Positions 1 to 5,767 of a DNA stretch of 8,739 nucleotides are shown here, piece by piece. The stretch is from an uncultured Oscillospiraceae bacterium (GTDB lineage: Bacteria > Bacillota > Clostridia > Oscillospirales > Acutalibacteraceae): positions 1 through 8,739 of the forward strand of contig USCI01000090.1 of assembly GCA_900553255.1 (NCBI GenBank), written 5' to 3'. The first letter of the stretch is position 1; every line of letters starts with the position of its first letter. The position numbers and the translations under genes were made by a program. A model generated the notes under the pieces. It saw only the letters and a program-made list of their open reading frames with translations. It had not been told where the DNA came from and did no database searches.

Positions 1-24
1 CCTGTATGAACTCTTTTATTTCCC

Positions 25-41
25 TTAAGTGTTGCACTTAA
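25..41. promoter_or_regulatory. Operator-like inverted repeat near a -10-like box
   Basis: TTAAGTGTTGCACTTAA is a perfect 7-bp inverted repeat around a TTG centre. TATAAT lies just downstream on the plus strand (45-50), and its complement strand reads TATACT at 48-43. No convincing -35 box is seen for either direction. Because the plus strand runs into a leftward terminator and the antisense side of leftward genes, the more sensible reading is an operator for a leftward gene beginning outside the window. The regulator family is not recognised. Confidence 0.35.
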
Positions 42-60
42 TAGTATAATTCACCAGAAC

Positions 61-93
61 AAAAAAATCCGTCCCGGATAAACCGGGACGGAT
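61..93 (-). terminator. Rho-independent terminator for leftward transcription
   Basis: A perfect 11-bp stem (67-77 pairs with 83-93, five-base loop) is followed, in the leftward direction, by seven Ts (complement of 61-67). It closes the leftward transcript carrying the membrane protein and the acetyltransferase. On the plus strand no T-run follows, so it is not expected to work rightward. Confidence 0.85.
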
Positions 94-262
94 CCAGTTT
101 GCCGTAAACGGCCAAAAATTCTGTTGTAGCACCTTTTGTATCGGCAGCTTCATAGTCTCTTCCCTTCAGGGAAAACAGGCGGAACCCGGGAACTTCACTT
201 TCTCACCACAGCCGTACCGTTTCCTTGCGAATCCCGAGTCGCGGCACCGAAATAACAGTCGC
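94..262. other. Non-coding stretch downstream of the acetyltransferase gene
   Basis: This would be the 3' untranslated part of the leftward transcript. It contains only small inverted repeats (GCCG-TAAA-CGGC at 101-112; TTCCC-TTCA-GGGAA at 160-173). No open frame with a ribosome binding site and no recognised riboswitch or RNA family was found by eye. Confidence 0.4.
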
Positions 263-808
263 TCAGCACCCCGCAGCATCCTCCGCCGAATCGGTGTCCC
301 GCCGTACGGCATAGAGGATATGGGGCATGTCCATGTGGTAATAGTGCTTGACCGTGCGGCCGACCGGCACCATGCCGTTGCGCTGCGCTACCCGCTGGGA
401 TGAGAGATTGTTGTCCCGGATGATGGAGTAGACCGTGTCCAATCCCAGCACGTCAAACGCGTAGGCTTTGCAGGCCCTGGCCGCCTCGGTGGCGTAGCCC
501 TGATGCCAGCAGGCTTTTTTCAGCAGATAACCGATTTCGGGAAGCCGCTTTCCGTCGCATTCCTGCATGGTCAGCCCAGCCTGTCCGATTACCGCCCCGT
601 CCTCCCGGCGCACCAGCGCCCACAGGCCGAAGCCGTCGGCCTCGTAGCGCGCGAGCTGCCGATCCAGCCAATCCCGCACCTCATCGTCGCTGAATGCGTG
701 CTCGTAGGCATACATCACCTCGGCGTCCTGCAGCAGTGCGCAGCACTCGGCATAATCTTCGGCCGTCAGTTTCCGGGCATACAGCCGCTCGCTTTCCCAG
801 ATCAACAC
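263..808 (-). CDS. GNAT family N-acetyltransferase (RimJ/RimL-like)
   Basis: This is a predicted cytosolic acetyltransferase that moves an acetyl group from acetyl-CoA to an amine, for example a protein N-terminus or small molecule; the substrate cannot be told. The order of segments fits the Acetyltransf_3/RimL group: an N-terminal 'ESERLYARKLTAEDY' strand, the central strand 'LWALVRREDGAVIGQAGL' (about 62-79), the acetyl-CoA pyrophosphate loop 'HQGYATEA' (102-109), and the 'NNLSSQRVAQRNGM' helix (133-146). Length, about 181 residues, is usual for the family. I chose GTG at 808 because AGAAGGAAA lies about 8 bases upstream and homology-like sequence starts there. An ATG at 868 is in frame but has no ribosome binding site and would overlap the upstream gene. 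TTG at 805 is also possible. It starts 37 bases after the membrane-protein stop with no terminator between, so the two are probably co-transcribed. Confidence 0.88.
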   Translation of the reverse strand: MLIWESERLYARKLTAEDYAECCALLQDAEVMYAYEHAFSDDEVRDWLDRQLARYEADGFGLWALVRREDGAVIGQAGLTMQECDGKRLPEIGYLLKKACWHQGYATEAARACKAYAFDVLGLDTVYSIIRDNNLSSQRVAQRNGMVPVGRTVKHYYHMDMPHILYAVRRDTDSAEDAAGC

Positions 809-845
809 CGTAATTTCCTTCTTTCTGTAAAAATCTGTCTGGCTT

Positions 846-1727
846 TCAGATTTGCTGCCATTCGGCATAAATCATCAGAAGAGGGAATGCCGCTTCGGCT
901 ATATCGAACAGTATGCAGTGGATCCCGCCATTTTCGGTGCGCGCAATCCCGACGAAAACTCTCCCAAACGTCCGTTTGTTGCCTTGTACAGAGGAAAACA
1001 CACTCATCACAGCGGTAAGCAGACAGACGAGGCTGAAAAGCACGGCAAACGGTATAACGGTTTTGCCCGTCCATCCCAAAAGCAGATGCAGCACAAACGC
1101 CGCCGAATACAGCAGTGTAAACCCTTTGTTGAGGAAATAAAGCCAGCCCATGCGGTATTCTTTATGCAGCTGCTCATACCACCAGAAATTTCGCATTCCT
1201 TTTTTACACTTGTTTATTTCCCGTCTTCTGATCTTTTTATCCTCAAGCCAGTCCGTTACGTGGAAGCGAAAAAACAGATAATATATCCCGGGCAAAGTCA
1301 ATAACAGGCCATTGACAAAATAATACGAAACGCGGTCTTCATCGATCCAGCGCGGCGCGTCGGGGTGGCAGATCAGCACCACGCTCAGCGCAACCAATAC
1401 CGTACCTGCGCCCAAACAAATCAGTGTAACCGCATGTCCCAGATATTGACCGATCCACGCGGCAACGAGATTGAACAGCGCAATGCCGATAAGGAATGCG
1501 CCGGCAAGCCCCAATAACTGCCAGGCACTGTCCCGTGGTGCCCAGAGCCCCATAAAAATAACATACGCCGCTTCGGGCAGCACAAGCACGAGGATGCCGA
1601 CAACAATTAGAATGGTATATCCGACCGGATGCTGCTTTTTGAAGTCCCGATCGGACTGGGGATTAAAAAATTCCGCTGCCTGTTTGGGCATTTTCTTATT
1701 GTATTTCGGGCGAATTTTATTTCCCAA
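846..1727 (-). CDS. Multi-spanning membrane protein of unknown function
   Basis: I do not recognise a family for this 293-residue protein. It has a basic cytosolic-looking N-terminus (residues 1-36, rich in Lys/Arg). About six or seven hydrophobic helices follow: roughly 37-60, 70-92, 98-120, 136-154, 198-217, 222-244 and a weaker one near 270-288. A strongly basic loop sits around 163-178 ('KKIRRREINKCKKGMR') and should face the cytosol. There are no recognisable catalytic motifs, so a transporter, sensor or envelope role are all open. The start is TTG at 1727, supported by a strong GGGAGGGG site about 8 bases upstream. An ATG five bases upstream is out of frame and soon hits a stop. It is followed by the acetyltransferase gene in the same direction. 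No clear promoter was found in the 119 bases between it and the terminator upstream. Confidence 0.8.
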   Translation of the reverse strand: MGNKIRPKYNKKMPKQAAEFFNPQSDRDFKKQHPVGYTILIVVGILVLVLPEAAYVIFMGLWAPRDSAWQLLGLAGAFLIGIALFNLVAAWIGQYLGHAVTLICLGAGTVLVALSVVLICHPDAPRWIDEDRVSYYFVNGLLLTLPGIYYLFFRFHVTDWLEDKKIRRREINKCKKGMRNFWWYEQLHKEYRMGWLYFLNKGFTLLYSAAFVLHLLLGWTGKTVIPFAVLFSLVCLLTAVMSVFSSVQGNKRTFGRVFVGIARTENGGIHCILFDIAEAAFPLLMIYAEWQQI

Positions 1728-1846
1728 GCCATTCCCCTCCCATCCGTACTTTTCATGCCCTGTTTTTCCTGTCCCCGGGTCAGGTATCAGGCCTGAATCC
1801 GAGGGGCCACCCCGTACCCTTTTGCTGAGATGTCCGTTTCTTTAAC

Positions 1847-1887
1847 AAAAAACAGACGTCCCGCCGAAACAGGACGTCTGTTTTTTT
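1847..1887. terminator. Bidirectional intrinsic terminator next to tRNA-Cys
   Basis: A 9-bp stem (CAGACGTCC at 1853-1861 with GGACGTCTG at 1872-1880, ten-base loop) is flanked by six As on the left and seven Ts on the right. It can therefore terminate both ways. The leftward use is the obvious one: it begins three bases after the 3' end of the tRNA-Cys gene and separates it from the membrane-protein gene. Confidence 0.88.
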
Positions 1888-1889
1888 GG

Positions 1890-1961
1890 AGGCGACACCC
1901 AGACTCGAACTGGGGAATCAGGGTTTTGCAGACCCATGCCTTACCACTTGGCTATGTCGCC
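1890..1961 (-). tRNA. tRNA-Cys (GCA)
   Basis: The minus strand folds into a full cloverleaf of 72 nt including the discriminator. The acceptor arm is GGCGACA with TGTCGCC, the D arm GCC/GGC with AAGTGGTAA loop, the anticodon loop CTGCAAA with anticodon GCA (1929-1927), and the T arm CCCAG-TTCGAGT-CTGGG. The discriminator is U, the classic identity base of tRNA-Cys. The CCA end is not encoded (TCC then T-run follows), so it must be added by nucleotidyltransferase. The outermost anticodon-stem pair (27-43) is a U-U mismatch. It is expressed as a single-gene unit from the promoter at 1994-2022 and stopped by the terminator at 1847-1887. Confidence 0.97.
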
Positions 1962-1993
1962 GTATTGGCATCTCGCAGCGGAGTGCGTGTATC

Positions 1994-2022
1994 AGTATAC
2001 TCATACCGGCGCCGGTTGTCAA
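1994..2022 (-). promoter_or_regulatory. Sigma-A-type promoter of tRNA-Cys
   Basis: Read leftward, a perfect TTGACA (2022-2017) is separated by exactly 17 bp from TATACT (1999-1994). This places the tRNA 5' end about 33 bases after the -10 box. The spacer contains the perfect 12-bp palindrome ACCGGCGCCGGT (2005-2016). No other leftward gene lies between this promoter and the tRNA. Confidence 0.9.
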
Positions 2023-2129
2023 GATGTAAACGCCATTTTTTTGCAGAAAATCTTTTGCCGGTGCCGCATATCCTATCCCAGTATATGCACGCCGTGCACG
2101 AAAATGACCGCAAAATATTTCCGTGCCCC

Positions 2130-2158
2130 TTGTCCCTTTCCCGGATTTGCTGTAAAAT
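2130..2158 (+). promoter_or_regulatory. Probable promoter of the Imm-5-like gene
   Basis: TTGTCC (2130-2135) is followed after 17 bp by TAAAAT (2153-2158), 33 bases before the ribosome binding site and start of the next gene. Both boxes are close to the sigma-A consensus. A 13-bp palindrome, TGCACGCCGTGCA (2086-2098), lies 30 bases upstream and could be a regulator site, but nothing else supports that. Confidence 0.65.
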
Positions 2159-2193
2159 ATTGTTCCTCAGTTGAAAAAGGAGGCTGCCGCGTG

Positions 2194-2835
2194 ATGAATG
2201 CATGGATGGACGACATCCAACGCCGGCTGAGCCGGCATAACCAGATCCTGTTCACCCGGGAAAGCCCCTGTCTGCAGGAACTGCTCGCACAAATCCGGCG
2301 GCAGAAGCACCGCACGCTGGTGCTGTGGGCATTCCGCTGCGTCGAACGCCCGCTCGCCATCCTCCGGGCACATCATCCGGAGGAGGAACGCCCGCAGCAG
2401 GCGGTGGCGCTCTGCCGTCTCTGGGCTGCCGGAGAGGTAAAAATGCCGGTGGCCAAAAGGGCGCTGCTGCAGGCGCATCAGGTTGCCAAAGAGCTCTCTT
2501 CCCCGGAGGACACCGCCCTGTGCCATGCCGTCGGCCAGGCGTGTGCAACGGTTCATGTGGAAACGCATGCCGTCGGCCTGCCGGTTTATGAACTGACAGC
2601 CATCGTGCGGAAATACGGGCTGGAAGCCTGTGAACGGCCGGTGGAAGACCGGATTGCCGCTTACCTCGAATGCCTGTGCACCTGCGCACAGGACGTGGAT
2701 GCCGACGGACGCTGTTGGGCTGCCTTTCTGCTCGACGACAGCCGTCCGAACAAGGAACAGCTGCTGGCGGAAAAGCAGAAACACGGTTTCCTGCCACGAT
2801 CAGATTCCCGGCCGCGCTCCGACAGTCCGGCCTGA
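2194..2835 (+). CDS. Imm-5-like domain protein ('putative immunity protein')
   Basis: The 213-residue, soluble, mostly helical protein matches the pattern I know from the Imm-5-like family, often annotated 'putative immunity protein'. The landmarks are 'LWAFRCVERPL' (44-54), 'HPEEERPQQAV' (61-71), 'LWAAGEVKM' (76-84) and 'AVGQACATVHVETHAVG' (112-128). In relatives these segments form an alanine-rich helical repeat region with conserved W, E, RP and HVxTHA residues. The biochemical role is not established; the immunity label comes from bioinformatic context in other genomes. No toxin or secretion gene is adjacent here. It is a single-gene unit with its own promoter. The ribosome site AGGAGG (2178-2183) serves either GTG 2191 (spacing 7) or ATG 2194 (spacing 10); I chose the ATG. 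The last 20 residues, 'RSDSRPRSDSPA' included, are low-complexity and beyond the family core. Confidence 0.8.
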   Translation: MNAWMDDIQRRLSRHNQILFTRESPCLQELLAQIRRQKHRTLVLWAFRCVERPLAILRAHHPEEERPQQAVALCRLWAAGEVKMPVAKRALLQAHQVAKELSSPEDTALCHAVGQACATVHVETHAVGLPVYELTAIVRKYGLEACERPVEDRIAAYLECLCTCAQDVDADGRCWAAFLLDDSRPNKEQLLAEKQKHGFLPRSDSRPRSDSPA

Positions 2836-2839
2836 AGAC

Positions 2840-2856
2840 GGCTGCCGCCTGCAGCC
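2840..2856 (+). terminator. Weak hairpin after the Imm-5-like gene
   Basis: GGCTGC (2840-2845) and GCAGCC (2851-2856) form a 6-bp stem with a five-base loop just after the stop codon. There is no T-run after it, so it is at best a poor intrinsic terminator. It may instead only protect the 3' end. Confidence 0.25.
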
Positions 2857-2952
2857 CCTCCACTTCCTGCTGCCCCGTTGCCTTCGGCCGCATACGTTTC
2901 CCCAGAACGATTCCTCACAAAATCCCCTCTCCTCGCGGCGGACATTCCCGTA

Positions 2953-2981
2953 TTGACAAAACTGCCTTCAGGTGTTATACT
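2953..2981 (+). promoter_or_regulatory. Sigma-A-type promoter of the DegV gene
   Basis: A perfect TTGACA (2953-2958), 17-bp spacer and TATACT (2976-2981) predict transcription starting near 2988, about 46 bases before the start codon. The predicted leader begins right at the inverted repeats described next. Confidence 0.9.
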
Positions 2982-2995
2982 CGGTAACCGACAAT

Positions 2996-3014
2996 TACTT
3001 TGATTGTCAAAGTA
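2996..3014 (+). promoter_or_regulatory. FabT-box-like operator in the DegV leader
   Basis: TACTTTGATTGTCAAAGTA is a perfect 8-bp inverted repeat with a TTG centre. It lies just downstream of the predicted transcription start and upstream of the ribosome binding site (3021-3026). Its core, TTTGA-N3-TCAAA, is like the site bound by FabT-type MarR regulators that control fatty-acid synthesis genes in Bacillota. That match is from memory of the consensus, not a search. A site covering roughly +8 to +27 would fit repression. A second, overlapping repeat, GACAAT-N7-ATTGTC, spans 2990-3008. Confidence 0.5.
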
Positions 3015-3033
3015 TTTTTCAGGAGGCTATTTC

Positions 3034-3882
3034 ATGGCTGTACGGATCATTGCAGACGGTTCCTGTGATCTCAGCGCCGAGGAATGTTCCCGGCTGGACA
3101 TTATCAAAATTCCCCTGCAGGTGTTTTTCGGCGACGAATGCTTTGTGGAAGGGGAAAACATGACCACAGAGGAATTTTATGCGCGGCTTTCGTCATCCGA
3201 TCTTCTGCCGAAAACGGCCCAGATTTCTCCCGGACGGTTTGAAGAGGTCTACGCCCCCCTGGTGGAAGCCGGCGACGAAATTGTCGTGCTGCCGATCTCC
3301 AAGGAGCTCAGCGGCACCTATCATTCGGCCTGCATGGCCCGGGAAGCCTTTCCGGAGGCTTGCATTTATGTCGCCGATACCCAGAACGTCACCTTCCCGC
3401 TTGGCCTGCTGGTGTATGAGGCCTGCCGGATGCGGGATGAGGGGCTGTCCGGACAGGAGATTCACCGACGGATTGAAACCGACCTGGCGCCGCGCCTGCG
3501 GCTGTATGCGGTAATTGACGATCTGAAGTATCTTCGTCTCGGCGGGCGTTTGTCCTCGGCCGGGGCCGCTGTCGGCACCCTGCTGGGCATCAAGCCGCTG
3601 GTTACCATCGAAGGCGGCAAGGTCATCAATATCCATAAAGCCCGCGGCCAGAAAGCCGCCATGACCTGGATTGCGGAAAGGCTCAAAGAGGAATACGGCG
3701 GCGGTACCCTCTACCTGGGTCACTCCGACGCACCGGAAAAGATGGCGGAGCTGGAGCAGGTAATCGGGGATTTTCTCGACAGCAAGGACGTACGCCGGGC
3801 GGAAATCGGTTCGGTTGTCGGCACCCATGCCGGTCCGGGCTGTGCGGGCGTCGCCTTTTTCGCCAAATCCAGAATAAGTTGA
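3034..3882 (+). CDS. DegV family fatty-acid-binding protein (FakB-like)
   Basis: DegV/FakB proteins hold a fatty acid and present it to the kinase FakA, which phosphorylates it for phospholipid synthesis; they are cytosolic. The 282-residue length fits. Family landmarks are present: the N-terminal 'RIIADGSCDL' (4-13), Thr61 in 'KTAQISPGRFEEVY', Ser93 in 'ISKELSGTYHSA' (88-99), the 'LKYLRLGGRLS' segment in the middle and His265 in 'GTHAGPGCAGVAFF'. Thr61, Ser93 and the C-terminal His correspond in position to the residues that bind the carboxylate in Staphylococcus FakB proteins. Two loops differ from the commonest form: ADGS instead of TDS(T/S), and TAQIS instead of TSQP. ATG 3034 was chosen because AGGAGG lies 7 bases upstream; an in-frame TTG at 3004 lies inside the operator. 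No fakA kinase gene is nearby. Own promoter, own terminator. Confidence 0.93.
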   Translation: MAVRIIADGSCDLSAEECSRLDIIKIPLQVFFGDECFVEGENMTTEEFYARLSSSDLLPKTAQISPGRFEEVYAPLVEAGDEIVVLPISKELSGTYHSACMAREAFPEACIYVADTQNVTFPLGLLVYEACRMRDEGLSGQEIHRRIETDLAPRLRLYAVIDDLKYLRLGGRLSSAGAAVGTLLGIKPLVTIEGGKVINIHKARGQKAAMTWIAERLKEEYGGGTLYLGHSDAPEKMAELEQVIGDFLDSKDVRRAEIGSVVGTHAGPGCAGVAFFAKSRIS

Positions 3883-3893
3883 TTCTCATCCCG

Positions 3894-3930
3894 GCCCCCG
3901 TGGAAAAAATCCCGCGGGGGCTTTCTTTTT
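3894..3930 (+). terminator. Rho-independent terminator of the DegV gene
   Basis: GCCCCCG (3894-3900) pairs with CGGGGGC (3915-3921), extended inward by about three more pairs around an A-rich loop. TTTCTTTTT follows. It begins about ten bases after the stop codon. Confidence 0.9.
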
Positions 3931-3942
3931 GTTCACAAAATC

Positions 3943-3972
3943 TGGTATAAGTTCCAGAGATTTCGGTATAAA
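3943..3972 (+). promoter_or_regulatory. Possible extended -10 promoter and GGTATAA direct repeat
   Basis: TGGTATAAG (3943-3951) reads as an extended -10 box; a TTCTTT 17 bp upstream could be a poor -35. The same GGTATAA recurs 21 bp later (3944-3950 and 3965-3971), with TATAAA at 3967-3972 as an alternative -10. One of them probably drives the amidohydrolase gene, which otherwise has no promoter after the DegV terminator. No clear choice can be made by eye. Confidence 0.4.
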
Positions 3973-4066
3973 CTAGAAGTAATCCGCAGCATGTTATGTA
4001 TCATGGAAAAAGGATGGAGCTCCCGGAAGCATCCCTGCTGCTGTTTCCGGCCAAGGAAAGGAATGT

Positions 4067-5665
4067 GTGGACAAATTGGGAAAAACGCTGTATTGCGGGG
4101 GCGCGGTCGTCACCATGATCTCCCCTACTGTGCATGAAGCCCTGGTGGAAGAAAGCGGCCGGATCCGCGGCGTCGGCCGTCTCACCGATATGCGCGCTCT
4201 TGCCGGCCCGGACGCCCGTGTCGTCGACCTTCAGGGCGGGGCGCTGCTGCCCGCCTTTATCGATCCTCACAGCCATATTGTCCAGCTTGCCACCAGCATG
4301 CGGTTTGTCTCTCTCGCCGATTGCCGCTGCTTTGACGACATCGTACAGACGCTGGCCGATTTTCAGAAAAAAAGCGCCGTACCTCCGGGACATTTTCTCA
4401 TCGGCTTCGGCTACGACCATACGCTGCTTCAGGAACGGCAGCATCCCACCAGGGACGTGCTGGACAGGGCGGCACCGGAGCATCCCGTGCTGATCAGCCA
4501 CGCTTCCGGGCACATGGGCTGCGCCAACTCGGCGGCACTGCGCCTGGCCGGTATCGACGCCGCCACCCCCGACCCGGAAGGCGGCGTAATCGGCCGTCTG
4601 CCGGACAGCCGCGAGCCCAGCGGCTATCTGGAGGAGAACGCTTTTATCCGGCTTTCCTCGCTGGTACCGCCTGCGGATGAAGCGGAAATGCTGCGCCTGC
4701 TCGGAAAGGCTCAACAGGTATATGCCTCCTACGGCATAACGACCGTTCAGGAGGGGTATATGCGGGATATGGAGCTTCCGCTGCTCTGCCGTGCAGCGGA
4801 AACCGGCCAGTTGTTTCTGGATACCGTAGGCTATATCGACATCAAGGAGCACAGCGGCCAGATGCACCAGTACGGCGATCACTGGAAGGCCTATCACGGC
4901 CATTTCCGGATCGGCGGGTATAAGCTGTTTCTCGACGGTTCCCCACAGGGACGCACCGCCTGGATGACCAGGCCCTACGCTCCGCAGGAGGGACAGCCGT
5001 CAAATTACCGCGGCTATCCCATCTATTCGGATGCCGAAGTACGCGAATATGTGCAGCAGGCCGGCCGGGAACGCCGCCAGCTGCTGACCCACTGCAACGG
5101 CGACGCGGCGATTGATCAGCTTCTTGCCGCACACGAGCGTCCCTCCCGCAATCGGAACGTCATCATCCACGCGCAGATGATGCGGCCGGACCAGCTGCCG
5201 CGCGTACGGCAGCTTTCCCTGATTCCCAGCTATTTTGTCGCTCATGTTTATCACTGGGGCGATACGCACTGGCAGAATTTCGGAGCGGAGCGGGCACAAC
5301 AGATCAGTCCCATCGCCTCGACCAAACGGCTGGGCATTCCCTTCACCCTGCATCAGGACACCCCGGTACTGCCTCCGGATATGCTGGATACCGTCTCCTG
5401 TGCCGTCCGCCGGGTCACGCGCCAGGGACGCCGGCTCGGCGAAAACGAATGCGTCAGCGTCTATACCGCTCTGCAGGGGATCACCGTATATGGCGCCTAT
5501 CAATACCATGAGGAACACTGCAAGGGTACTCTGGAGACGGGCAAAACCGCGGATATGGTGATTTTGAGCCGCAACCCGCTCGATTGCCCGGCGGATGATA
5601 TTCATAACATCCGCATTCTCAAGACCATCAAAGCCGGCCGGGACATCTATTCCGCCGACGAATGA
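4067..5665 (+). CDS. Amidohydrolase family 3 protein (YtcJ/NfdA-like)
   Basis: This is a metal-dependent hydrolase of the amidohydrolase superfamily, close in layout to YtcJ and N-substituted formamide deformylase. The true substrate is unknown; members hydrolyse C-N bonds of amides and related compounds. Visible motifs over 532 residues are the metal-binding 'DPHSH' (66-70), 'SHASGHMGCANSAAL' (144-158), 'YGITTVQEG' (222-230), 'YKLFLDGSPQGRT' (285-297; Lys286 is in the place of the bridging or metal-site Lys), 'THCNGD' with His342, 'IIHAQ' with His368, and 'HQDTPV' with Asp431, the catalytic acid. A small beta-sandwich is built from both termini ('GKTADMVILSRNPL' near the end). There is no signal peptide, so it is cytosolic. 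The start is GTG 4067, with AAGGAA about 8 bases upstream; no other in-frame start exists nearby. It is monocistronic and ends within a terminator palindrome. Confidence 0.92.
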   Translation: MDKLGKTLYCGGAVVTMISPTVHEALVEESGRIRGVGRLTDMRALAGPDARVVDLQGGALLPAFIDPHSHIVQLATSMRFVSLADCRCFDDIVQTLADFQKKSAVPPGHFLIGFGYDHTLLQERQHPTRDVLDRAAPEHPVLISHASGHMGCANSAALRLAGIDAATPDPEGGVIGRLPDSREPSGYLEENAFIRLSSLVPPADEAEMLRLLGKAQQVYASYGITTVQEGYMRDMELPLLCRAAETGQLFLDTVGYIDIKEHSGQMHQYGDHWKAYHGHFRIGGYKLFLDGSPQGRTAWMTRPYAPQEGQPSNYRGYPIYSDAEVREYVQQAGRERRQLLTHCNGDAAIDQLLAAHERPSRNRNVIIHAQMMRPDQLPRVRQLSLIPSYFVAHVYHWGDTHWQNFGAERAQQISPIASTKRLGIPFTLHQDTPVLPPDMLDTVSCAVRRVTRQGRRLGENECVSVYTALQGITVYGAYQYHEEHCKGTLETGKTADMVILSRNPLDCPADDIHNIRILKTIKAGRDIYSADE

Positions 5666-5700
5666 AAAGCCGGATGCCGGCCGGCATCCGGCTTTTCATT
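5661..5700. terminator. Perfect 40-bp palindrome, terminator of the amidohydrolase gene
   Basis: Two 20-base arms (5661-5680 and 5681-5700) are exact reverse complements with no spacer. The palindrome includes the final bases and TGA stop (5663-5665) of the gene and ends in CTTTTCATT, giving a GC-rich stem followed by a short T-run. By symmetry it can act both ways. Its last two bases are the first two of the next operon's -35 box. Confidence 0.8.
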
Positions 5701-5727
5701 GACAGGTGCTGGGAATCGCGGTACAAT
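5699..5727 (+). promoter_or_regulatory. Sigma-A-type promoter of the permease/ATPase-like operon
   Basis: TTGACA (5699-5704), a 17-bp spacer and TACAAT (5722-5727) give a near-consensus promoter. It starts directly at the end of the upstream palindrome. Transcription should start near 5734, leaving a leader of about 34 bases to the GTG start. Confidence 0.88.
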
Positions 5728-5767
5728 AGCTTCATATTTTGCCTGTAAAAAAGAGGTGAACCCGCCG

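Noticed and set aside
94..262. Possible structured RNA or riboswitch in the 3' region of the leftward transcript.
   Set aside because: I compared it by eye to cobalamin, ZTP, THF and TPP patterns and found no full consensus; a covariance-model scan would decide.
503..1304. Long plus-strand open frames opposite the acetyltransferase and membrane-protein genes.
   Set aside because: They lack ribosome sites and family motifs, and lie antisense to well-supported leftward genes; they are GC-driven shadow frames.
1728..1846. Possible TPP riboswitch: the plus strand has GAGGGGCC ... TTTGCTGAGATG.
   Set aside because: The required second half (the CCTGATCTGGATAATGCCAGCG-like part) is absent, and no plus-strand gene follows closely; only the chance GCTGAGA match remains.
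1936..2193. Upstream extension of the Imm-5-like gene in the same frame.
   Set aside because: It would run from inside the tRNA-Cys gene through both promoters; the AGGAGG at 2178-2183 fixes the true start at 2191/2194.
4003..4137. A 44-codon upstream frame with three Cys codons in a row (HPCCCF) overlapping the amidohydrolase start, like a cysteine-sensing leader peptide.
   Set aside because: No ribosome binding site precedes its ATG, it overlaps 71 bases of the real gene in another frame, and no attenuator structure is evident.
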